Part shown: piece by piece, positions 8,492-17,559 of the stretch
Numbering within the stretch: the first letter of the stretch is position 1
Layout: every line of letters starts with the position of its first letter
Assembly: GCA_050331475.1 (NCBI GenBank)
Contig: JBHJGU010000054.1
Coordinates: 1-50,004, forward strand
Origin: JBHJGU01 sp050331475
GTDB taxonomy: Bacteria > Pseudomonadota > Alphaproteobacteria > Caulobacterales > Maricaulaceae
Reading direction: 5' to 3'
DNA: 50,004 nt
The notes under the pieces: generated by a model
What the model was told of the DNA's origin: nothing
The model's database searches: none
Seen by the model: only the letters and a program-made list of their open reading frames with translations
Program-made: the position numbers and the translations under genes

Positions 8492-8825
8492 GATGGCGCT
8501 GGCCCAGGGCGTGATTGACGCCATCGACGCGGAGGCGCGGATCAACGCGTTTGAGCGGGTGACCAAAGTGGTGCTCGAAGTCGGCGCTTTGAGCTGTGTC
8601 GACCCCCACGCCCTGGAATTCGGCTTCGAGGCGGTGTCCCGCCGCACCCGCGCTGAGGGCGCAAGCCTCGAGATCCGCACCCCGCCCGGGCGCGCGACGT
8701 GTTTCGCGTGCGAGGCGGAGGTGATGATCGCTCGCCGCGGGGACGGCTGTCCCGAATGCGGCTCCCACCAACTCTTCGTCACCGGCGGCGAAGATATGAC
8801 CATCAAAGCCCTGGAGGTGATCTGA
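8484..8825 (+). CDS. hypA: Hydrogenase nickel incorporation protein HypA
   Basis: Nickel metallochaperone that works with HypB to insert nickel into the large subunit. ATG 8484 is chosen because it gives the required N-terminus MHEMALAQ, whose His2 binds nickel; the frame is open upstream inside hupK but that extension is not family-like. The 113-residue protein has the structural zinc site as two CxxC pairs (CFACE and CPECGS). It overlaps the hupK end and is followed 1 bp later by hypB. Confidence 0.95.
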   Translation: MHEMALAQGVIDAIDAEARINAFERVTKVVLEVGALSCVDPHALEFGFEAVSRRTRAEGASLEIRTPPGRATCFACEAEVMIARRGDGCPECGSHQLFVTGGEDMTIKALEVI

Positions 8826-8826
8826 C

Positions 8827-9744
8827 ATGTGCACGGTTTGCGGTTGCGAAACGGGCGAGAAACGCTTGGAAACGGGTCAAGCGAAATCGGGCAACGACCA
8901 CGCCCATTCCCATGGCCACGACCATTCCCATGATCACGCGCACGCCCATGACCATGGCCATTCCCACGACCACGCTCATGATCATAATCATGCCGGCCAT
9001 CACCATCACCATGGCGAAGACGGGACGCTGCATTTCGGCCAGGGCGCGGCGGGGGTGCATGTGATCGGCGAAAGCCAGAGCCGGCTCATCGAAGTCGAAC
9101 GCAGCATTCTGTCAAAGAACGACGCGCTGGCTCGGATCAACCGCACCCGGCTGGAGACCTTTGGGATCACCGCGCTCAACCTCATGTCGAGCCCGGGCTC
9201 CGGCAAGACGACCCTGCTGGTGGAGACGCTGAAGGCGCTCAAGGGTCGCCGCCCGCTTGGGGTGATCGAGGGCGATCAGGAAACATCCAACGACGCGCGA
9301 CGCATTCGTGAAACCGGCGTGCCCGCTATCCAAGTGAACACGGGCAAGGGCTGCCATTTGGATGCGGAGATGATCGCCTCCGCGCTGGATCATCTCGACC
9401 TCGGGCCGGGCGCTCTGTTGTTCATCGAGAATGTCGGCAATCTGGTTTGCCCCGCGGGCTTTGATCTGGGCGAGCAGGCGCGCGTTGTCCTGGCCTCGGT
9501 GACGGAAGGCGAAGACAAGCCGCTGAAATATCCGGAAATGTTCGCCACAGCCGATGTCATGGTGATTTCCAAAACCGATCTCTTGCCGCATTTGCGCTTT
9601 GACGTGGATGCGCTGGTGGACAACGCCCGCAAGGTGCGGCCCGATCTGCCGGTCTTGCGCGCCTCCGCCACCGCGCCAGGCGGGCTCGACGCGTGGCTTG
9701 GGTGGCTCGACCGCTTCGCGCAGACGGCGAAGGCTGCGGAATAG
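8827..9744 (+). CDS. hypB: Hydrogenase nickel incorporation GTPase HypB with nickel-storage His tract
   Basis: GTPase that drives nickel delivery to the hydrogenase precursor. The N-terminus MCTVCGCETG carries a CxxCGC high-affinity metal motif. A histidine-rich tract follows at about residues 24-63 (22 His by my count), typical of rhizobial HypB proteins that also store nickel. The SIMIBI GTPase domain starts near residue 115 with P-loop SSPGSGKTT, then EGDQET, a metal site near TGKGCHLDA, FIENVGNLVCP and the guanine motif SKTDLL. Full length at 305 residues. The repetitive DNA near 8890-9015 is codon repetition, not a separate repeat. Confidence 0.97.
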   Translation: MCTVCGCETGEKRLETGQAKSGNDHAHSHGHDHSHDHAHAHDHGHSHDHAHDHNHAGHHHHHGEDGTLHFGQGAAGVHVIGESQSRLIEVERSILSKNDALARINRTRLETFGITALNLMSSPGSGKTTLLVETLKALKGRRPLGVIEGDQETSNDARRIRETGVPAIQVNTGKGCHLDAEMIASALDHLDLGPGALLFIENVGNLVCPAGFDLGEQARVVLASVTEGEDKPLKYPEMFATADVMVISKTDLLPHLRFDVDALVDNARKVRPDLPVLRASATAPGGLDAWLGWLDRFAQTAKAAE

Positions 9745-9747
9745 CCC

Positions 9748-12033
9748 ATGGACGGCTCAACTCCGGCTGCGAGCCTGCGGCGCGCCCATGTGCGCGTGCG
9801 CGGTGCCGTCCAAGGGGTGGGGTTTCGCCCGTTCGTCTGGTCGCTGGCCCAAGAACTTGGGCTGGCGGGCTCTGTGCTTAATGACGAGGACGGGGTCTGG
9901 GTGGAGGCGGAGGGCTGGGCGCTCGACGCCTTTCTAAGCCGGCTGACAACCGACGCGCCCCCGCTCGCGCGCGTCGATCGGGTCGAGGTGACCGAGACCG
10001 CGCCGGTGGGGGCGCGCCAATTCACGATCGCTCGGAGCGCTAAGGCGTCTTCAGCCAAGACGCTGATCACGCCGGACGCCGCGACCTGTCCGGCGTGTCT
10101 TGCGGAAATGTTCGATCCCGCCGACCGGCGCTATCGCTATCCCTTCGCCAATTGCACCCATTGCGGGCCGCGCTACACCATCACCGCCAGCCTGCCTTAT
10201 GATCGCGCGCAAACCTCCATGGCGGGCTTTCCGATGTGCCAGGCCTGTCGGGGGGAGTATGAGGATCCCGCCGATCGGCGGTTTCACGCCCAACCCAACG
10301 CGTGCGCGGACTGCGGGCCGCGTTACTCCCATGCGCCTGAGGCGGTGTTAGCAGCGCTGCGCGAAGGGCTCATTGTCGCGCTCAAAGGGATAGGCGGGTT
10401 TCATCTGTGCGTGGACGCGCGCAATGGTGCAGCGGTGGAACGTTTGCGCGCCCGCAAACGCCGGGATGCGAAGCCGTTTGCGGTGATGGTGCCAGGGCTT
10501 CCCGCCGCGCGGACGCTCGCCACCGTCTCCAAGTTAGAGGCGGATGCGCTGACCCATCGCGGCCGTCCGGTGGTGGTGTGCCGGGCTCAGCCGGGGACGG
10601 GATTGGCCGCGGCGGTGTCTGACGGCTTACCGACCCTGGGCCTGATGCTGCCCTATGCGCCGTTCCATTTCCTGATCTTTCATGAAGCCGCGGGCCGGCC
10701 CCAAGGGCTCGATTGGTTGGAGCGATCCCACGATCTGGCTTTGGTGATGACCAGCGCTAATCCGGGCGGCGAGCCCTTGGTGATCGACAATGCGGAGGCG
10801 CGCGACCGGCTCGCTGACATCGCCGATGTGATTGTCGACCATGACCGGGACATTCTAGTGCGGTGCGACGACTCAGTCGTGCGCGTGATTGACGGCGCGC
10901 CGGCCTTTCTGCGCCGCGCGCGCGGGTTTACGCCCGAACCGATTAGGCTTGGCTTTGCGCCGCCCCCGATCTTGGCTGTGGGCGGGCATTTGAAAACAAC
11001 GGTGTGCGTGACCCGGGGGGACGAGGCGTTTTTGTCCCAACACATCGGGTCCATGGATAATCTGGAGACCTATCGCTTCTTCGAAGAGACGGTGGATCAT
11101 CTGACCGACTTGCTCGAGGTAACGCCCGAGATCGTCGCTTGCGACCAGCATCCGGACTTCCTCACCACCCGCTTTGCGGAGCAATTCGGCGCTCCGGTCG
11201 AGCGGGTGCAACACCACCACGCCCACATCGCTGCAGTGATGGCCGAACACGGGCTGGACGGCCCGGTTCTGGGCCTGGCGCTGGACGGCTTTGGGCTGGG
11301 CGAGGACGGCGAAAGCTGGGGCGGGGAGCGCCTGGTTGTCGATGCGGCGGGGTTTCGGCGCACCGGCGGCCTGCGCCCGCTCGCCCAACCGGGCGGCGAC
11401 AAGGCGGCTCAAGAGCCCTGGCGCATGGCGGCGGCGGCTTTGCACGCTTTGGGCCGCGGCGCGGACATTGCCGCGCGTTTCCCCGACCAACCGGGAGCGG
11501 AGCTGATCGCGGCTATGCTCGCGCGCGGGGTCAATGCGCCGATGACGAGTTCCGCGGGGCGACTGTTTGACACCGCCGCCGGGCTGTTAGGCGTGCGCTC
11601 GGTGTCCCGCTTTGAAGGCGAGGCGGCCATGGCGTTGGAAGGCCTCGCGCGGTCGGCTGAGGTCTTAGCAGACGGCTGGCGGCTGACCGATGACGGAACC
11701 CTGGATTTGCGCCCTCTCCTGGCGATCCTGGTCGATTGCGACCCGCAAACCGGGGCGCGGCTGTTCCATGGCACGTTAGCGCAAGCGCTTGTCGCGTGGG
11801 CGATCGATGGCTTGGCTTGCGACGGTTTGGCGCGCTGTGTCGCATTGTCCGGCGGCTGTTGGCAGAACAAGCTGCTTTTTGAAACTGTCCGCGCGGGTTT
11901 GACCGCCCGTGGTGTTGAGGTTTTCGCACCGGCCCAAGCGCCGGCCAATGACGGCGGGCTGAGCCTTGGGCAGGCGTGGGTCGCAGGCAACAGGGCGCTT
12001 AAGCGCTTAGGGAGGGCGGTCCCATGTGTTTAG
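9748..12033 (+). CDS. hypF: Carbamoyltransferase HypF
   Basis: Converts carbamoyl phosphate to a carbamoyl-AMP intermediate and passes the carbamoyl group to HypE, the source of the CN ligands. Domains in order within 761 residues are acylphosphatase (VRVRGAVQGVGFRPFVW, about 10-95), two zinc-finger-like blocks (CPACLAEM...CTHCGPRYT and CQACRGEY...CADCGPRYS, about 110-190), a YrdC-like domain (about 200-370) and a Kae1/carbamoyltransferase domain with HHHAHIAAVMAEHG. Length and motifs are complete. The stop overlaps hypC by 10 bp. Confidence 0.96.
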   Translation: MDGSTPAASLRRAHVRVRGAVQGVGFRPFVWSLAQELGLAGSVLNDEDGVWVEAEGWALDAFLSRLTTDAPPLARVDRVEVTETAPVGARQFTIARSAKASSAKTLITPDAATCPACLAEMFDPADRRYRYPFANCTHCGPRYTITASLPYDRAQTSMAGFPMCQACRGEYEDPADRRFHAQPNACADCGPRYSHAPEAVLAALREGLIVALKGIGGFHLCVDARNGAAVERLRARKRRDAKPFAVMVPGLPAARTLATVSKLEADALTHRGRPVVVCRAQPGTGLAAAVSDGLPTLGLMLPYAPFHFLIFHEAAGRPQGLDWLERSHDLALVMTSANPGGEPLVIDNAEARDRLADIADVIVDHDRDILVRCDDSVVRVIDGAPAFLRRARGFTPEPIRLGFAPPPILAVGGHLKTTVCVTRGDEAFLSQHIGSMDNLETYRFFEETVDHLTDLLEVTPEIVACDQHPDFLTTRFAEQFGAPVERVQHHHAHIAAVMAEHGLDGPVLGLALDGFGLGEDGESWGGERLVVDAAGFRRTGGLRPLAQPGGDKAAQEPWRMAAAALHALGRGADIAARFPDQPGAELIAAMLARGVNAPMTSSAGRLFDTAAGLLGVRSVSRFEGEAAMALEGLARSAEVLADGWRLTDDGTLDLRPLLAILVDCDPQTGARLFHGTLAQALVAWAIDGLACDGLARCVALSGGCWQNKLLFETVRAGLTARGVEVFAPAQAPANDGGLSLGQAWVAGNRALKRLGRAVPCV

Positions 12034-12254
12034 CGTTACCTGGAGAAATCGTCGCGATCGAGGGCGATCAAGCCCGCGTGGACGTGGACGGGGTGCAAGT
12101 CCCGGTTTCGTTAGCGTTTTTGTCCGATGTGGCGCCGGGCGACTTCGTCGTCGTTCATGTGGGCTATGCGCTGACCAAGATCGATCCCGACCAGGCGGCG
12201 GCGCAAATCGCGGCCATGCGTGCGGGCGCGGCCATCGAAGAGAGGGTGAGCTAA
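12024..12254 (+). CDS. hypC: Hydrogenase maturation chaperone HypC
   Basis: Small chaperone that binds HypD during Fe(CN)2CO assembly and then escorts the cofactor to the large-subunit precursor. The 76-residue protein has the invariant start MCLALPGEIV (Cys2 is the functional residue) and the core GDFVVVHVGYALTKID. ATG 12024 lies inside the end of hypF, and the stop shares a base with the hypD start, so translation is probably coupled along the row. Confidence 0.96.
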   Translation: MCLALPGEIVAIEGDQARVDVDGVQVPVSLAFLSDVAPGDFVVVHVGYALTKIDPDQAAAQIAAMRAGAAIEERVS

Positions 12255-13408
12255 TGCGGTATGTGGACGAATTTCGCGAACCCGACGCCGCCCGAGCCCT
12301 GGCGCGCTCGATTGCAGCGGCCGTAGACCCGGCGCGCAGCTATAACCTGATGGAGTTCTGCGGTGGGCACACCCATGCGCTCTGCCGCTTCGGGCTGGAG
12401 GATGTGCTGCCGGTCAATGTGCGTATGATCCACGGCCCCGGCTGCCCGGTCTGCGTACTGCCCACCGGCCGGCTGGACATGGCGATCGACTTGGTCACCC
12501 GCCGGCGCGAGGTGATCCTGGCCACCTATGGCGATCTCATGCGGGTGCCCGGCTCAGGCGGGGCGACGCTCCTCAGCGCGAAGTCCCAGGGCGGAGACGT
12601 GCGCATGATCTACTCCACCGCCCAGGCCGTGGCGCTGGCTGAACAAAACCCCGACCGGGAGGTGGTGCTGTTCGCCATCGGCTTTGAAACCACGACGCCG
12701 CCCACCGCGGCCGCCGTGAAAAGCGCGGCCCAAAAGGGGCTAAGCAACTTTTCCGTCTTCTGCAATCACGTGCTCACCCCCGCCGCCATTGACGCGATCA
12801 TGACCACGGGGAGCGGGGAGACCGGCGCCCGGTTGGACGGCTTTGTCGGCCCGGGCAATGTCTCCACCATTATCGGCGCAGAGGCCTACCAGGCTCCGGC
12901 GCAGACATGGGCCAAGCCCATCGTGATCTCCGGGTTCGAGCCCAATGATTTGCTGGAGTCGATTCTGCGGCTGATCCGGCAAATCAACCAAGGCCAGGCG
13001 CGGGTGGAGAACGCCTTCGCCCGCGCCGTGCGGCCGGGAGGGAACGCCCAGGCGCAGGCGCTGTGCGCAGACGTGTTCGCGGTGCGCGACAGCTTTGAAT
13101 GGCGCGGGTTGGGCGCCATCCCTCAGAGCGCCTTGCGGCTCGCCGACGCCTATCAAGCCTATGACGCGGAGGCGAAATTCGACCTCGCCTATATCCCCCG
13201 ACCCGACCACAAAGCCTGCCAATGCGCCAGCGTCCTGCGCGGGGAGATTGAGCCGCGCGATTGCAAGGTGTTCGCCGGCGCCTGCACGCCTGAGCATCCC
13301 TTGGGCTCCTGCATGGTTTCGCCCGAAGGCGCGTGCGCGGCCTATTACGCTTATGGTCGGTTCCGCGACGCGATCCAGACCCCCCTCACAGCGGCGGCGG
13401 CGGAATAA
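12254..13408 (+). CDS. hypD: Hydrogenase Fe(CN)2CO assembly protein HypD
   Basis: Iron-sulfur scaffold on which, with HypC, the Fe(CN)2CO unit is built. The 384-residue protein begins MRYVDEFREP and carries the three family signatures: MEFCGGHTHA, GPGCPVCVLP and FAIGFETTTP. The C-terminal cysteine cluster (HKACQCASVLRGEI, CKVFAGACTPEHPLGSCMVS) holds the [4Fe-4S] site. ATG 12254 overlaps the hypC stop (TAATG); longer upstream frames lie within hypC and lack support. Confidence 0.96.
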   Translation: MRYVDEFREPDAARALARSIAAAVDPARSYNLMEFCGGHTHALCRFGLEDVLPVNVRMIHGPGCPVCVLPTGRLDMAIDLVTRRREVILATYGDLMRVPGSGGATLLSAKSQGGDVRMIYSTAQAVALAEQNPDREVVLFAIGFETTTPPTAAAVKSAAQKGLSNFSVFCNHVLTPAAIDAIMTTGSGETGARLDGFVGPGNVSTIIGAEAYQAPAQTWAKPIVISGFEPNDLLESILRLIRQINQGQARVENAFARAVRPGGNAQAQALCADVFAVRDSFEWRGLGAIPQSALRLADAYQAYDAEAKFDLAYIPRPDHKACQCASVLRGEIEPRDCKVFAGACTPEHPLGSCMVSPEGACAAYYAYGRFRDAIQTPLTAAAAE

Positions 13409-14478
13409 TGGACGCGTTCTCGCCCCCCACCCGCACCGAACGGCTGTTCGCGCGCAAGCTGGACGTCGCCAAGGGCCGGGTCGAGCTGACCCATGGCGCG
13501 GGCGGCAAAGCCTCCGCTCAGCTCTTTGAAGAATTGTTCCAGCCCGCCTTCGCCAATCCAGAGCTGGATGCGGGGGATGACCAGGCCCGCTTCCTGGGGC
13601 ATCCGCGCATGGTGATCGCCACCGACGGCCATGTGGTCAGCCCGTTGGAGTTTCCCGGTGGCGATATCGGCTGTCTTTCGGTGCATGGCACCATCAATGA
13701 CATCGCCATGGCTGGCGCGCGCCCGCTTTACCTCACCGCCGGCTTTATCCTCGAAGAAGGCTTTCCGCTTGCCGATCTCAAGCGCATCGTGGGGTCCATG
13801 GCGGACGCGGCGCGCGACGCGCGGGTCTCCATCGTTGCCGGGGACACCAAGGTGGTCGAGCGCGGCAAGGGCGATGGGGTGTTCATCACCACCACCGGGG
13901 TCGGCGCGATCCCCGACACTATTGTCGAGCCGCCGGCGGCCTGTCGCGCGCGGCCAGGGGATAAAATCTTGGTCTCCGGCTCGATCGGCGATCACGGGGT
14001 GACCATCCTGGCGGCCCGCGAAGCCTTGCCGCTCATGGCGCCGATCCAAAGCGACACCGCGGCGCTGCATGATCTGGTGGCGGAACTTTTGCGCGCGGCG
14101 CCCGGCGTGCGGGTGTTGCGCGACCCCACCCGCGGCGGGCTCGCCACCGCGATCAACGAGATTTGCCGCTCTAGCGGGGTTGGCGCAGTGCTTGAGGAGG
14201 CGGCGATCCCCATCCGCCGCCCGGTGGAGGCGGCGTGCGAAATCCTCGGCGTCGACCCGCTTTACCTCGCCAATGAGGGCAAGCTGATCGCCATTGCGCC
14301 CGAAGCCGAGGCGGAGGCCGCCTTAGGCGCCTTGCGCGGCCAGGCGCTGGGCGCGGAGGCCGCCATCATCGGCGAGGTGACCGCCGACGTGAACGGCTTC
14401 GTGCAAATGCGCACGGCCCTGGGCGGTCGTCGCCTGGTGGATTGGCTCGTCGGCGATCCCCTACCGCGGATTTGTTAG
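13408..14478 (+). CDS. hypE: Hydrogenase maturation dehydratase HypE
   Basis: Accepts the carbamoyl group from HypF on its C-terminal cysteine and dehydrates it with ATP to a thiocyanate, the cyanide donor. The 356-residue protein belongs to the PurM/HypE family (VELTHGAGGKAS near the start, ATDGHVVSPLEFPGGDIG, VAGDTKVVERG, RDPTRGGLATAINEI). It ends with PLPRIC, matching the required C-terminal PRxC. ATG 13408 overlaps the hypD stop. The TAG stop (14476-14478) is the outermost trinucleotide of a 104-bp repeat described separately. Confidence 0.96.
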   Translation: MDAFSPPTRTERLFARKLDVAKGRVELTHGAGGKASAQLFEELFQPAFANPELDAGDDQARFLGHPRMVIATDGHVVSPLEFPGGDIGCLSVHGTINDIAMAGARPLYLTAGFILEEGFPLADLKRIVGSMADAARDARVSIVAGDTKVVERGKGDGVFITTTGVGAIPDTIVEPPAACRARPGDKILVSGSIGDHGVTILAAREALPLMAPIQSDTAALHDLVAELLRAAPGVRVLRDPTRGGLATAINEICRSSGVGAVLEEAAIPIRRPVEAACEILGVDPLYLANEGKLIAIAPEAEAEAALGALRGQALGAEAAIIGEVTADVNGFVQMRTALGGRRLVDWLVGDPLPRIC

Positions 14479-14579
14479 AGCGTTTTCAGCAAAAGTGTGC
14501 GCGGTTTTGCGGTTCGAAAACGCGATTAAATAAAGACTTACGGACGCTTTGCGACTCGGACTCAATTGAAGCGCCTCTA
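14476..14579. repeat. 104-bp intergenic repeat, copy 1, carrying TAG stops at both ends
   Basis: This element begins TAGAGCGTTTTCAGCAAAAG and ends GAAGCGCCTCTA. Its reverse-oriented copy lies at 38784-38887; by hand alignment the 102-bp cores differ at about 16 positions (roughly 84 % identity, no gaps). The outer TAG at 14476 is the hypE stop codon. The outer CTA at 14577-14579 reads as TAG for the minus-strand remnant arriving from 14804. Inside are complementary runs (GTTTTC / GAAAAC) that could form a hairpin, so it may also act as a bidirectional terminator. Confidence 0.8.
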
Positions 14580-14804
14580 GGGCGCGTGCTGGGTCATAGC
14601 TGGCGCACCTGACGGATGCACGACCACCCGGCCGACGGTGTTGGTGTCCGCGCCAAACCACACGGCGCCGGTGGACCAGACGCCTCGTTAGGGTATGGGC
14701 CACTCTCTAACGTCCAAGGGCTCCCCCAGACCGTCAATGGGCTGCGCGAGCGCGCTCGCAGTCAAGCCCGCCCAAAGGCTTATCGCCAGTCCGAGACGTC
14801 CCAT
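14577..14804 (-). pseudogene. Small secreted protein remnant with in-frame TAA
   Basis: A strong Shine-Dalgarno (GGAGGAAGG) precedes ATG at 14804. The frame encodes a clear signal peptide (MGRLGLAISLWAGLTASALA, cleavage after ALA) and then PIDGLGEPLDVREWPIP before TAA at 14690-14688. The same frame then stays open for 36 GC3-rich codons (RGVWSTGAVWFGADTNTVGR...) until TAG supplied by the 104-bp repeat. Intact, it would be a secreted protein of about 75 residues. I do not recognise the family. It lies just downstream of another damaged gene on the same strand. It could also be a genuine 38-residue product. Confidence 0.45.
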
Positions 14805-14878
14805 GCACCTTCCTCCGCACCCGTTAGCCCGAATCCTAACGCAGCGCGGAGGCGGCGCTCAAGCGTGCTCAGGTCGTC

Positions 14879-15939
14879 TTAAAAGGTTTCCGGCTCCGCG
14901 GCGGCCAGAACCGTGGCCTCCAGCCGGGTGCGCGTGTCCGCAGGCGTGGTGTCGGTAAAATCGGTAATCACCGTGCGGGCTTCCGCCATAGCGGTCTCTA
15001 CGCTGGTTTCGCCCGAAGCGATGGCGTCCGCCAAGCTTAGGATCGGAAAATAGAGCGCCTCGGGTTCGCCCTGGATCGTCAGACCGAACGTCTGATGGGT
15101 GTCCGCCATCTCATCCCAGATCGCGCGCACGCCCGCCCAATAGTCCTGCGTTTTGGCCCAATAGTCGTCCGCGATCTCGGCGGCCAGATCATCCGTACGG
15201 TTATAAGTGTTCACAGCCACTTCGCGCACCAGCACTTGGTCGCCGTCCGCGGCCAGCGGACCTGCTTGAATGAGTTTGGAATTGTCCTGCTCATGCACCC
15301 AGCCTAGGGCGTCAGCGCATGCCGGTTCACCGCCAAAATGGCGTGATAATCGTCCCGCTTGGTGGCGTCGCGCCGGGGCAGGGGCCGCAAGCTCGGATCG
15401 GAGGTCCAAGCCGGGGCGCCATTGTCATGGCTCCAGCGGGCAAGCCCGGCATAGCGCGGCGCGTCGTCCACTTGGTAGACGGTTTGGCTCCACGCGCCGG
15501 CGCGTTCGCTTGGCGTGGTCGCCCGGGTCGCCCACGCATTCGCGCCCACAAACTCCAGCACGGTGTTAGGTTCGTAGGCCCAATCCTGGCGCCAATGTTT
15601 GATCGGAAATTGCTCTGGCCCTCCGACCACCAAAATATGCTGCAAGCTGATGAAATCGCCCTCATCAGCGATCACGCGGACCACCTCGCGCCCGCCGGTC
15701 AGATAGGGCTCTTTGGGCGTATAGCCTTCGACGAACGAAACGGTCTCCTTAAAATCAAAGGTGACGTCGAACTCCCCCGCCATGGCCAGGATCGCGGCGC
15801 GATCCGCCTCGAAGCGCTCGGCTTGGGCGGTGGCGAGCGGCGCCGCCGCGCTCGGGGCCGGGCTCGTCGCGCATGCGCCTAAACCCAAAAGGCTCAGGGC
15901 CGCTAAGCCCGCGCCCAGCTGTGACCGTGTCGCTCCCAT
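14879..15939 (-). pseudogene. Lipoprotein resembling the DUF6607 family, frameshifted
   Basis: The N-terminal part has a lipoprotein signal (LAALSLLGLGACATS) and runs to a TAG at 15304-15306 after DDYHAILAVNRHALTP. The downstream frame, shifted by one base, continues directly with LGWVHEQDNSKLIQAGPL and goes to 14879, ending AAAEPETF. One extra base near ACGCCCTAGGC (minus strand) would join them into about 353 residues. The joined sequence resembles DUF6607-type proteins often found near TonB receptors; I am only moderately sure of that family. ATG 15939 is preferred (GGGAAAG upstream). ATG 15954 is possible but lies inside a perfect dyad, 15950-15956/15964-15970. Confidence 0.7.
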
Positions 15940-16207
15940 ACGTGTCTTTCCCATCCTTCGGGAGGATGGGCGATCGGCCCAACCGCTCCCGCGTCCAACA
16001 AAGCTTCACTAACGATATGCATTCGCGTTTATAAGGAAGCAAGCGCTGATACGACGCAGTCGCGAAAAGATCACGCTCACGGCCGGATCGGCTTCAGGCT
16101 TGTGACGCCGTACGCTACAAGGGGAGCCTTGGGCGGTTGGGGTGAACGACTTCGCGTGCGTTGCAAGGCGTGAGGTCCGGCTGCGGCGTGAAATCGGGGA
16201 CCGGGAC

Positions 16208-16762
16208 ATGACTCAGGTTTGGAATTCGACGAACCGGTATGGCGCCGTCGCGATCGCGCTCCATTGGATCGGCGCGGCGGGGGTCATTTGGATGTATTTT
16301 CTGGGCGAGGCGGTGGAGCACGCCAAAGCCGATGAACTGGGCCGGGAGGCGATCATCGCCGCCATTCGGCTGCATGTCTCTGTCGGCATGGTGTTTTTCG
16401 CATTTCTCGTGGCGCGCATCCTCTCGCACATCGCGCAGAAACAACCCCGCCCGCTAAGCCCCCATCGGGTGCTCAGCCCACTGGCGCGCGCGGTGCAATG
16501 GGGCTTTCTGGCCATGATTAGCGTGCAGATCCTGACCGGCCCCATGGTGGTGTGGTCCAGCGGCCGGCCGATCGCGATTTTCCAAACCGTGTTTATCCCC
16601 TCACCCATGGCTCGGATCGAATGGTTGCATGAGGCGCTTGAGACCGTGCATGCGCTCGCCCCAAACCTGTTTTGGCCGCTTCTGGTGTTGCACGTCGCCG
16701 GCGCGCTGAAGCACACGCTGTTCGATCGCGATCCGACCTTGATCCGCATGTTGCGGCCTTAA
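16208..16762 (+). CDS. Cytochrome b561 family membrane protein
   Basis: Predicted four-helix di-haem cytochrome of 184 residues in the inner membrane. It begins MTQVWNSTNRYGAVAIALHW; likely haem histidines are in ALHWIG, RLHVSVGM, EWLHEALETVHA and LVLHVAGALKH, the CybB-type pattern. Members move electrons between quinol and soluble or periplasmic acceptors, often superoxide or small redox carriers. ATG 16208 is preferred over an upstream GTG (16142) because the family N-terminus and a G-rich Shine-Dalgarno fit. It is monocistronic and convergent with the btuD-like gene. Confidence 0.85.
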   Translation: MTQVWNSTNRYGAVAIALHWIGAAGVIWMYFLGEAVEHAKADELGREAIIAAIRLHVSVGMVFFAFLVARILSHIAQKQPRPLSPHRVLSPLARAVQWGFLAMISVQILTGPMVVWSSGRPIAIFQTVFIPSPMARIEWLHEALETVHALAPNLFWPLLVLHVAGALKHTLFDRDPTLIRMLRP

Positions 16763-16764
16763 GC

Positions 16765-16787
16765 GGGGCCGTTCAACGCGCGGCTCC
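16765..16787. terminator. Possible terminator hairpin between convergent genes
   Basis: GGGGCCG (16765-16771) can pair with CGGCTCC (16781-16787), with one G-U pair, around a 9-nt loop. It sits in the 35-bp gap between two converging genes. No clear T-run follows on either strand, so it is a weak candidate. Confidence 0.3.
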
Positions 16788-16797
16788 GACTGAGGGA

Positions 16798-17559
16798 CTA
16801 GATCGGGCCCAACAGGCTGATCCGCGCGCCGTCGGTTTCCGCGCGTACGCCATAAACCTCCGCGATACGCGCGGGCGTCAGAACCGCCTCCGGCGGCCCA
16901 TCCGCTAGAATTTGCCCGCCGACGATGAGCGTCACTCGGTCTGCGTAACGGCGCGCCAGCCCGAGGTCATGAAGCACCACAAGCGCCCCACCCCCATGGT
17001 CCACATAGCCGCGGATCACATCGAGCATGCGGAATTGGTGACGCGGGTCGAGCCCGGCGGCGGGTTCGTCGGCGATCAGAAGCGGGGTCCGGCTCGCCAG
17101 CGCCCGGGCCGCGTGCACCCGCTCCAATTCTCCGCCCGAAAGCGTGTCGGTGCGCCGATCCGCCAGCTCGACCACGTCGCACGCGAGAAGTGCTTGGGCC
17201 ACCGCGTCCGCATCCTGCGCACCCAACCGGTTCAGCGCGCCGCCATAGGCGAACCGGCCCAGCGCCACCACATCGCGCACCCGCGCGGGCCAGGCCAAAG
17301 GGCGGACTTGCGGCAGATAGGCGAGCGCTCGTGCCCGTACGATCGGATGGAGCGTGGCCGTGTCCGCCCCATCGAGCCAGGCGCGCCCGCCCGTTGGGCG
17401 TTCAAGGCCGAGCGCGGCGCGCAAAAGCGTGGTCTTGCCCGCGCCGTTCGGTCCCAGAAGCGCGACGAACTCCCCGGGTTGAAGCGTGAGGTTGGCGTCC
17501 TCGACCAGCCGTGCGCCCTTCCGCGTCACGCTCAGGCGTTCGGAGCGCAGCTCAGCCAT
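16798..17559 (-). CDS. btuD: Cobalamin-type ABC importer ATPase
   Basis: Cytoplasmic ATPase of a FecCD/BtuCD-type importer. The 253-residue protein has Walker A GPNGAGKTT (about 33-41), Q-loop LPQVRP, signature LSGGELERVH, Walker B LLIADEP and the switch His in VVLHDLG. ATG 17559 overlaps the permease stop by 8 bp and gives the normal N-terminus MAELRSERLSV. It is the last gene of the riboswitch-led row btuB-btuF-btuC-btuD, so vitamin B12 is the likely substrate; the sequence alone would also fit iron-siderophore import. Confidence 0.9.
   Translation of the reverse strand: MAELRSERLSVTRKGARLVEDANLTLQPGEFVALLGPNGAGKTTLLRAALGLERPTGGRAWLDGADTATLHPIVRARALAYLPQVRPLAWPARVRDVVALGRFAYGGALNRLGAQDADAVAQALLACDVVELADRRTDTLSGGELERVHAARALASRTPLLIADEPAAGLDPRHQFRMLDVIRGYVDHGGGALVVLHDLGLARRYADRVTLIVGGQILADGPPEAVLTPARIAEVYGVRAETDGARISLLGPI

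Noticed and set aside
8885..9015. Tandem-repeat-like DNA rich in CATGACCAC-type units
   Set aside because: It is the codon sequence of the HypB His-rich tract and stays in the hypB frame, so it is not an independent repeat or CRISPR.
14461..14703. 80-residue minus-strand frame over the repeat and hypE end
   Set aside because: It crosses the 104-bp repeat in a frame different from the signal-peptide gene at 14804 and has no supporting start or composition.
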